The position numbers were made by a program, and so were the translations under genes. Below are positions 53,793 to 64,000 of a stretch of 64,000 nucleotides of DNA, piece after piece. The stretch spans positions 652,630 through 716,629 of the forward strand of contig NC_021677.1 in the NCBI RefSeq assembly GCF_000247815.1, read 5' to 3'. The notes below the pieces were generated by a model. It saw only the letters and a list, made by a program, of their open reading frames with translations. It was not told where the DNA came from and searched no databases. Source of the stretch: Ficedula albicollis (taxonomy: Eukaryota; Chordata; Aves; Passeriformes; Muscicapidae). Position 1 is the first letter of the stretch, and the number at the start of each line of letters is the position of its first letter.

Positions 53793-56700
53793 TTCTAATT
53801 AGAGCTGAGTCTCCAGACCTCCCTTCACCCCATACTCCAGGAGTGAGGACAAGGCTTGCCAGAGAGGAGTCATATCTAGACTAGTCTACCATCATTATGC
53901 AATGAAAGGAGGCGTGCTGTGCAAGGAAGAGCTTCTGCTGGGAAGAGAGACAGCTCAGAGTCACAGCTCCCTCTTCAAGACACCAAAATCCACGGATTCA
54001 GAAAGACTTGGTTCACCTAGTAACAAAAACCACCATTCTTTTGGGGGAAAAGACAGCCCTGCTTGGACCTTGATAATCATTTAGTGGGAATGCACACAGG
54101 ATCTGGAGTGCCAGGAGCTCAGGGAGTCACTCAGAGTGATGCCTGGTGAATTTGGTGCACCTGTTTGGTGCCTCTGAGAGCTTCCTGGTGAATGGCAGCG
54201 TAAAGGACTCAGTGTGGGATCCAAGTGTCCAGAAATTGCTGCCTATTACAGACTTTGAGGAGAGGGAATGCTCTCCAGACACACAAGCCTTTTCTAAGGG
54301 AATTGCTACCCTGTGGGATGCCTGACACAATGCCATGAGTGCATACAGCAGTTTTCATTCAGAAAATAAATGACTGATGCCAAGAAAATCCAAAGAAACC
54401 TATCTCCATTCTAATTCCTCTTACCCCTGCATTTTTCTCCAGGGATTTGGGAGACAGGAGAAGCTTTGAGGAGTCATGCAAAAATCGATTGTCTCCAGCT
54501 TTCAGAGGGTGGGAAACAGCCAAAAACTTGCCACATCTTCTGTGAGTACCAAGAAAGGGGTGCAGAGCTAGCACATAGCTCCAGGACAGGTCTGGTGCCC
54601 TGGCCCCCTGAACCCACAGAACTGAGGAGCTGCTGTGTCCCAGGGACATATGAGGGTTTTTTTTGTTTGCTAGGAAGGATTTCAAAGCAGAAGCCTGGTT
54701 GGGAAAAAAAAAAGTCCTCAATCACGGCAGAAGAGTTGATTACTTCCTACAAGATTATTGTACTTTAGCAAACAAACAAAAAAACCACACCCCACCCAAA
54801 CACAAAACAAGCGAGCAAATAAACAAAAAGTGCTTTTTCCTATCCTGTTTGGGCCACACGCACAACAAAGCAGATGGGGCCAGGGGCATCTTGCAAGACT
54901 GTGGTGAGACAAAGCCCAGGGAGGAGGTGTGCATGGAGGGATGGCAGCAAACCCTGAGCCTCGTGGCCAGCAGCGTCTCTTGGCTCCTGTAGCACCCACT
55001 TCACACTGGAACCCTGATGGGCATTCACTTCCCCATGTTTAGAAAAGATTATCTGTTCTCCTTATTCCTGTTTCCTACTTGTTTGCTTCACATTTCCATA
55101 AGCCAAAAAGCACTGCTGTATTTGTCAATTTTGATGCCAGAGGAGTTTCCCTGGAGGTGTCCATAGAAATGTGCCACAGCACTGGGAGGAGCACTCCTCT
55201 GTGCAGGGAGGTTAAGATCCTGGTTAACTTTATTTAAATACCTCCAGGGCAAGGCAGACAGCTGCAGCAGTGCCCCAAACCAAGATGGACTAAACACTAT
55301 ACAATGCCTCATGCAATGACCCTCCTGGTTGGATGTGCTGGAGGAGTGGGGTTGATTCAGGCTTGAGGAGCTGGCTCAGGGCTCAAGCTGGAAGCTGGCA
55401 TCCAGAAGAGGAATTGTGCCCTTATCCTTGAAAGGTCTGGGCTGAATCATCACCCAGCCCCTCATTTTTACTGTTCCTGTTGCATTTTGCAATCACCAAG
55501 GTGCCTTTCCCCCCCCCACCAGCTCCCAAGGTGTGGCTCCCCAAAAGCAGGCTGTTTGTCCCCCCAGCAGAAAATGGAGTCACAGCAGCAGCAGAGGGTG
55601 TGGGGGCAGATGCTTTTTGGGCATAAGGACTGGCAGTTTTTAGAGCCTCCAAATGAGTAGGTGACTGTGCTGAGGCTCTTTCTCCCACCACAAATCACGA
55701 AGCCAAATATCTCAGTTGCTCTGCACGTCTGCAGCAGTCCCTTCCCCAGGGCTGGCTAGTGTGGGAAGGGCTCTGTTGGCACACAGCTTGCCCAATCACT
55801 TGCCTGTCTGTGGCCAAACTTCAGGAGACCATGTGTTCAAGATGCACATGTGGGCAGGGCCCTTCTGCCACTTTTAGCCCTTCTGGCTCCACCAGGACAC
55901 CCAGAGCACAGCAAACTACCCGCAGGCAGCCAAACCCTGCAGGGATGGATGGCTTGGACAGGGATAGCCCTGTTCAGGGAGCAGGCAGGGCAGCAGAGTG
56001 GATGTCACCTGCTTCTCAGGGAAGGGAGGGAAACAAGTTAGCTGAAGGGAATAGAAGCAGATGAACCTATGCATCTTGTAACCTACAAAAGAAAGGCCTT
56101 TTCCAGTGAAACAGATGGGTTTAAGTGCCATTTAAAGCAACTCCTGCTTCACCCAAGAAAGCCTCACAAACTTTGAATGTGGATTACACAAGCAGTTTAT
56201 AAAACAGAGAGTCTGGCAAAACATCTCCATCACCACAGAGAGCATTTTTGAGCAAAGCTGAAAAAGAGGAGTCAAAACCAGCCCCTAGATCCTTGAGATT
56301 CCAGCAGTTCCACTGACTACCTGTGGCTGGGAGGTGGACTTAAGTCTGAAACTGCTGCTTTTCCTTCTGTTTTTCTGCTCCACTCTTGATGGCCCAGTCA
56401 CATGCAGACTTTTAAAGAACATTAACAGCATGGCTCCATTGTTTTTCATGACCTGTAAAGATCATCACAAAAGTGCACAGGCAAAAGGTTGAGGCATTTC
56501 AGAATAGCAATCATACAAGCAGAAGTTGTCATTGGTGTCATGACTCTAAGCTTTTCAGAGTCTGGCCACTGATTTAGCATGTACTGCCTCAGTCTCTTAG
56601 CACCTTCCTCCATATTATTTTCCTCCTTTAGGGACCTAAGCAATAGCTGTCAGGGGCTTTCTTCCTCCTTTCTTTTGCCAGTCCAGTCTGTCTCAACATA

Positions 56701-57235
56701 ATTACTACAGTGCAGAAGACAGGTAATTCCTCATCATGTTAAGTGAAAAGGCCCTACGCACAGAAAAAAGATGGACTTATTATTTTTTTCCCTTCCTGTC
56801 AAAAAAATCAAAACAAAGTGATAAGACAGTCAGACTTTCTTAGAATAATTAGTATGGACAGAGGAAGGATTAGCTTGAATGAAATTTAGAGAGAAGAATA
56901 TCCTCTCATCCTTCCTCCACAGAGAGTAGCACAACCACTCAGCTGCTGCTGCCATTTCAGAAGTGATAGCTTTGAGAAGAACCAGGGCTGGTTTTCAACA
57001 CTGAGCTGATGGAAACACATGCATGCAACAGGTGAACCCAAAAATGCAGAGGAAATGAAACTGTTTTTAAAAGGAAAGAAGGATTAAGCCCAGGGATATA
57101 AAACAGAGTGGGGGAAATAAAGCAGAGCCAAGGCAAAAGGCTTCCAGCAGTGAAAGAAAGGCTGCTGGAAAGTTTTGGCTCATTGATTAAACCAGTGCTT
57201 AAGAAAGTCTGGTACTGACTAAGGGACATCAACTA
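53793..57235. other. non-coding stretch, no gene recognised
   Basis: No exon, RNA gene or repeat family is recognised. An A-rich/C-rich patch (about 54,766-54,835) is low-complexity. Open frames are short and overlapping. Confidence 0.5.
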
Positions 57236-57462
57236 CACCAGGTTGCTCAAAGCCCCATCCAACTTGGACTTCAATCTGTGCCAGCTTTTTACCACACTCA
57301 CTGTAAAAACTTCTTCCTCCTATCTAATCTAGTTCAACTCTCTCGGTTTAGAAACATTATCTCTTGTCCTGTCGTGACAGGCTGTGCTAAAAAGTTTGTC
57401 CTCATCTTTCTTTCAGGCCTCCTGGAAGTACTGGAAGGACGTGGTGAGGTCTCTGCAGAGAC
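57236..57462 (-). mobile_element. CR1 LINE fragment, minus strand
   Basis: Read on the + strand this is the reverse complement of a CR1 3' region: CAGGTTGCTCAAAGCCCCAT, CTCACTGTAAAAACTTCTTC, CTTGTCCTGTCGTGACAGGC, GCTAAAAAGTTTGTCC and AGTACTGGAAGG appear in the order expected. Part of the consensus between the first two blocks is missing, so the fragment carries an internal deletion. No coding frame survives. It belongs to a different, apparently older subfamily than the copy at 36.84 kb. Confidence 0.85.
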
Positions 57463-58772
57463 TTGATCAGGTGAGTGCAAAGCACTGGGGTAAACATGGA
57501 CGAGTCAGCAAAACCGATGAAGCAAACTGTTCTCACTCATTTGAAAGCAAAGTGACTAAAATGTAGCTGCTGGAACAGGATGGGACTACGCTTTAAGGTA
57601 TTTGCACAGGTAACAAAATGGTACAAATCTCCAGTCTTTGCATTTCACATTTCTCAGACCAGATTTTCGGTGGTTCTTTCTCGGATGGAGTGTTTCCACA
57701 GCTGCTCTTTATCTTTCTGATCTTCCTGCTACAGACAGAAGGAAAACAGAGTGAAATAATGGCAAATAAAGAATTTGCAGGGGTATATAACTCCTCTTAC
57801 CTCAGCCTGGCTCCTTCTGTCTTACACCCTAGAGACAGTGAACTGGGGCTGGACCCTCTGAAACATCCCAGACCATGCTGCTCCCCACAGAGTGGGGTGG
57901 AAGGGAGAATTACAGGCACTGAAAGGTAAAGACCACAGTTTGAGATAAGAGCAATTGGCCAGAAACAGCAACAAAACAAGGAAATGATCAGTAAGAAAGC
58001 AGTAATAGCAGAGTTACAAGAGAGGTGAAGGATTCACCTCACAGAACCCAGCACCCTGCAAAACCTGAGAGAACACTGATCCCACTCCTGGCAGGGTGGG
58101 AGGTGGCATCTTACAGGGACTGGCTGTGACCCTCCTGGCTGGCAGAAAGATTAACCATGTCCTGGCCAGAACCAGCCTTGCAGGGTCTGGGCAAAGCAAG
58201 GGAGTGACTGAAACCAAGGCACGAGGAAGGAAGATACAGCTGGTTTTCAGACCAGAAATAAAAGCAACTGAGTTTGCACAAAGCATAAAAGTATTAGAAA
58301 AATGTTTAGGCAACAAGAAGCTATATGAAGGCTTTATTACAAAATAAATTTATTTCTCTGAAGGTAGCTGTATAGTGGTTTCAGTGGAGAGGGCATTCAG
58401 GCTATTTGTTTTAGACTGAGACTCTGTGGTTTTCATGTCAGTGATGAATGGGGAAACTCTTCCTAAAGCCAATTCACCCCATCACTTCTAGGGAGCCAGA
58501 GAGATAAAAACTGGCTTTTTTACAGTTGAATTGGAAAAAGTGCCAGTTTGGGGACGTAGGCATGGTGCTATTTTGTGTGCTTGTTCTCCCTCGTTAGAGA
58601 AACACTGGGGAAACAACGTTCTTTGGTTTCTGGATGCATTCCTCTATAGGTGTAGAAGGATGGAGCTTGCAGCCCTTGATGAGGAAGGCAGAACAGAATC
58701 CACAACAAGAGGAGGAAACACTTGTAGGTTTTTTTCCTTCCAGATGCTCATTCAAACATTTCAGCTAACATT
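57463..58772. other. non-coding stretch, no gene recognised
   Basis: GATCAG|GTGAGT directly after the CR1 looks like a splice donor, but nothing supports an exon ending there. The remainder shows no exon or repeat family. Confidence 0.45.
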
Positions 58773-58800
58773 AAAAAAAAAAAAAAAAGCTTAAAACAGA

Positions 58801-58861
<61 letters not shown>

Positions 58862-58889
58862 AAAAAAAAAAAAAAAGCTTAAAACAGAC
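58773..58889. repeat. identical 29-bp sequence on both sides of a poly-G run
   Basis: A16 followed by GCTTAAAACAGAC occupies 58,773-58,801 and again 58,861-58,889, identical over 29 bases, with 59 Gs between. The simplest reading is one genomic A16 tract whose two contig ends overlap; the second copy and the Gs are then spurious. Confidence 0.93.
58802..58860 (+). other. poly-G run, 59 nt (probable artefact)
   Basis: Fifty-nine pure Gs between two identical 29-bp flanks. This is the clearest evidence in the window that G runs are gap filler. Confidence 0.93.
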
Positions 58890-58984
58890 TAACCAAAATC
58901 ACTTTTAATCAGGTTTTGTTTCCATGGCACCTTTGATGTCATAAGCTTAATAGCTCTTCAGTGATCCATAGTGTCTACCAGGTT

Positions 58985-58985
58985 A

Positions 58986-59081
<96 letters not shown>
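58985..59081 (+). other. A25 followed by a 72-nt poly-G run (probable artefact)
   Basis: Twenty-five As (58,985-59,009) pass directly into seventy-two Gs (59,010-59,081) and then AGAAGGCTAG. A homopolymer leading straight into G is expected when a read loses signal after an A tract. Confidence 0.88.
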
Positions 59082-59082
<1 letters not shown>

Positions 59083-60599
59083 GAAGGCTAGACCTGAATG
59101 TCAAATGTTGAATACACCTTTAAAATATTATTTCTGACAAGTTTTCAAGCCTCCCTTCTTTTTTAAGAGCCAAGAGAAACCAAATATCCAACCAGGAATT
59201 TCCCCTACCCACGAACCCCCACCCTGCATATCAATGGAAACCTTTGCAGAGAAATTGGAATATATGGAGACCCACAAATATAATATTAAACTGCAGAGGA
59301 AGTGCATAAAAAAAAAGACTGTTACAAAAATAACCGTAAACCTTATTTTTTTTTTTTTTCCCCTACAGATGCAAACTCTCAAGAAACATCTTTCTGTCAG
59401 GATTGAAACAGATTGTGGTGCTCAGCAGCACATTTCTCTGCTGGGGAAACATTCTTGGTACAGTATTTTTGCTCTTTGCCTGATGTTTTTTTCCCAAGGG
59501 TTTTCTGATTAAACATGGTGGTGATGGATGATAGGAGTCATTCTACAGTTGCTACCAACACACACAAGTCTTGCCAGAGGTGAAGCAGATGCAATTGGCT
59601 TTTATTTAAAAGCTTTTGCTCAATAATACTTTCATGGGCGGATCTGGCACTTGTAATCAAGCAACATTCCCACTTCCATCAGCCCTTAAGATCCTGGTCT
59701 GATTTTATATGAAAAAAAAAAAAAAAGGGGCAGATCTTTGGCTTGATGGTTTTTTAGGATCTCTGGCACAGTTTGGAGAGCAACATACTCCTCTACCTGG
59801 TGGTTTTGGTATGTGTAGGAAAGGGAATAAATCTTCACATGACTTGCTGCTGGACACTAAAAATGTCATGGAATGTACTAAAAAAACCCACAAAATCCTA
59901 ATCCTGATTGCTTCTTTGAAGCAAAAGTAATGATTTTTATATGCTGATAGTAAAATACACAGCAAAGGTGCACTATACTATCTTTAATGGTAAAAACAAC
60001 TTATAAATTCAAATTTGAAAAGGAAAACTTGATAAAACTCTGAGTGAGAAATGGAAAACATGCATATCAAATGATATTTATACAATATGATATGAACAAA
60101 ATACAGTAGTTCTTTGAATTAAAAGCTACTAATCAAGTTACTTTTTAGTTTACATTTCTAGTACAGAAAAAGGAGAAGGCATTGTGTTCTCCATACATCT
60201 GGGCTAGAATTCTGCTATACATGCAAGAGTGAATCTGGATGCTGTCATATGAGCCAACATACTAGGTAACCATAATTTCTAACCCATTCAGCAAAATAAG
60301 TCAGCTTTTCATATTGGAATAATCATCATGTTTTAGAGGGATAAAATCTAACAGAATTTTAAGCATAACTTAAAAAGTGGATGTTCCCTCTGTACATGGA
60401 AGGGTTTGAACTAAAATCACAATACTGGTGAGTAACTCCAGACTTTTGATGATCTTAAGTTTATTGTACCTTGAATCACCTGTATACATCTCAAAATTTG
60501 GCCCCATTAAACCTCCTCTGTTATGAAACATTGTGGCTTGTCTATTTTCGGCCTAGTATGGGATGGCAATAAATAAAATTACTTCTTTAAAAACCCATC
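59082..60599. other. AT-rich non-coding stretch, no gene recognised
   Basis: Contains T and A tracts (about 59,346-59,360 and 59,711-59,725). No exon, RNA gene or repeat family is recognised. Confidence 0.5.
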
Positions 60600-61034
60600 A
60601 AACAACACAACCCCCCCATATCCTTCCAGGCGCAGTAACCACATTTTTGGGTTTACAAGAATCTTTGAACCAGTGGAACTTGTTGGCAATGAGACCGACA
60701 AGCAGCAGTTTTTCTCCTAGTGAGGGAAGAGGAGGAAGTGAGGGAAAATCAGCATGGCAGCTCCAAGGTCAGTGGAAAAGAAGGGGAGGAGGTGGTTCAA
60801 GCGATGGAGCTGAAATCCCTCTGCAAGCCACAGTGAGGACTATGGTGAAGCAAACCGGCCCATGAAATTCATGAAATCCACAGGGGATGCAGAGATCCAC
60901 TTGCAGCCCGTGGGAAAAGTGCTCACACTGGAGCAGACTTCCAGAGAAAGCTGGGATCTACTGACAGACCCAAACAGAGAGAGAACCCCTGCTCCCACAG
61001 AGAGAGAGAGGGTCCCTGCTTCCACAGATAGAGA

Positions 61035-62587
<1,553 letters not shown>

Positions 62588-62841
62588 GCAGCCTGTCCTT
62601 GTCAAACTGCCCCCCAGGACGAGGGACCCTCACCCCAGCAGCCTGGGAGCTCTTTGCCCGTGGAAGGGACACCGTGACCCAGCAGAGAGGAGACTCCTCT
62701 CCCCGAGCGAGCAGATCTCCAGTGATGGACTGACCAAACCCCCCACACCGTCTCCCTGCCCTGTCAGTCGGAGAGAAAGAGGGGCTAGATGGAAAAAAGG
62801 AGTTTTAAAGGCTTTTTTTACTTCTCATCATCCTCCTCTGA

Positions 62842-62955
62842 CTCTCTTAATAATAAATTTACTTTATACCTTTAAATTTGAATCTATTTTGCCTTTAGCT
62901 CTCTTAATAATAAATTTACTTTACACCTTTAAATTTGAACCTGCTTTGCCCTTAG
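62842..62955. repeat. 57-bp tandem duplication of the LTR polyadenylation region
   Basis: Copy 1 (62,842-62,898) and copy 2 (62,899-62,955) both read CTCTCTTAATAATAAATTTA and end TTTGCCTTTAG or TTTGCCCTTAG, with a few substitutions. The AATAAA signal is therefore doubled (62,852-62,857 and 62,909-62,914). The divergence implies a real duplication. Confidence 0.9.
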
Positions 62956-63096
62956 AGTGTTTTCTCCCAGTCCTCATCTCAACTCATGGGCCCTTTGTTC
63001 ATTTTTTCCCCTCTCCTCTGCCCAGCTGAGAACAAGGGAGAGTGAGCAAATGTCTTTTTTGGGTGCCTGGAATTTGGCCAATATCAAACCAAGACA

Positions 63097-64000
63097 CCCT
63101 CTCTCTGACCTTGTGTTATTATGGAAAAAAAAAATGTATGTAGCTACAATGTATTAAAAGACAGAAAAAAACCCCTTCTTATATTTTGATAATATTTCTT
63201 TCTTAGCTATTTTTTGTGGCTTGTGTTTTGCACAATGGGACAGATTTATTTAGATCTACGTTTATATACTCATGTATGTATAAGCCCTTATTCAAAATTA
63301 TGTTCTGTAAGAAATACCAGCAATTTTTTTTCACTGGGACCTCTTCTGGGTAAAGTTCCCTAATGAACCATGCAGACATTCATGTACAGAGCCATGTTCA
63401 AGTTTTAATATGTTTCTATTTATCCTGTCTAAAACCAAAAAAAAAAAAAAGAAAGAGGTTAACAGACACATTAAAGACCCAATCAATGCAGCTATATAAA
63501 GTGTCATATAAACTGGAGCACGCTTAACCCACGCTGCAGAAAGCCTTAGAAAGGGGCTTTGCAAAATACTCTTTCATATGAGAACATGCCTTATAAATTA
63601 CTTTCCAAGAGAAGGATAATGAAAAATTATTTTATCTCTGCGCCTGGTATTGGAAGCCACTGACAGCTGAGCTGGGTAAAAGCTGGTTGCTGATATGCCT
63701 AAAAGCTCTGTTAGATGTGGCACTTACAAGGCAAACCCAAGCAAAACATGCCTCCCTATTAAGTTAATAAGAAAGGCATATAACTATAAATCTTGTGAAG
63801 TTATACATATCTATCTTCTGTTTGGAAAGTGAGCCCCTGATTAAAGATGGGGGCAGGACCCTGTAGGAATACAGATCCAAGTGGAAACCCCGAATAACCC
63901 AGAATTTTTAAGAGCACGTTGTTGTCATCACTACACACCCCCACATCTGCACACACTCACTTATACTAACTTTGTTGGGGGGGATTTTGGTAATTGTAAG
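63097..64000. other. AT-rich non-coding stretch, no gene recognised
   Basis: No exon, RNA gene or repeat family is recognised. An A tract lies at 63,437-63,450. Confidence 0.5.

Noticed and set aside
57463..57475. GATCAG|GTGAGT splice donor next to the CR1
   Set aside because: No reading frame or acceptor supports an exon; probably chance at the edge of the element.

Overview
The window looks like non-coding chromosomal DNA from a bird, most likely a passerine. The evidence is two 5'-truncated CR1 LINE fragments, a complete solo LTR with a 5-bp target-site duplication that resembles passerine ERVL-type LTRs, and a second related LTR. The rest is AT-rich sequence punctuated by sharp CpG islands. 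I found no protein-coding gene I would defend. The open frames are short, or they are poly-Gly/poly-Pro translations of homopolymer G, or they are stop-poor frames inside CpG islands.

Layout. 1-7.0 kb is AT-rich and has no recognised gene. 7.0-9.2 kb is a CpG island broken by two poly-G runs, followed by blocks that look conserved and regulatory (8.84-9.06 and 9.28-9.42 kb). 9.5-10.45 kb is a near-perfect 471/473-bp tandem duplication. 10.5-24.2 kb is AT-rich, with small duplications and an array of five GAAANN hexamers near 16.13 kb. 24.2-27.9 kb is a second CpG island carrying three poly-G runs. 27.98-29.24 kb holds a candidate exon (strand ambiguous) and a third CpG island with a TATAAAA box and a GTGAGT splice donor. 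This is the best candidate promoter in the window. 29.7-36.8 kb is mostly featureless apart from two duplications. A CR1 at 36.84-37.15 kb abuts a 36-bp-unit repeat interrupted by 2.6 kb of pure G. 39.8-60.6 kb is mostly featureless, with several duplications, the solo LTR (48.3-49.0 kb), a 12-bp hairpin (49.77 kb), a CR1 (57.2-57.5 kb) and two short poly-G runs. An LTR split by 1.55 kb of G fills about 60.6-63.1 kb.

The dominant oddity is nine uninterrupted G runs of 59-2599 nt, 7415 nt in total (11.6% of the window), all G on the + strand. Several are flanked by the same short sequence on both sides (58,773-58,889 is a perfect case). I read them as assembly or gap-filling artefacts, probably dark-cycle G calls from two-colour sequencing placed across GC-rich, tandemly repeated or homopolymeric gaps. 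They are unlikely to be biology. Many short, near-identical direct duplications elsewhere may have the same cause (unmerged contig ends), though some show divergence that suggests real tandem duplication. Nothing here supports a new multi-gene system. The most useful message is that the true sequence under the poly-G tracts, including likely promoter and first-exon sequence, is missing.
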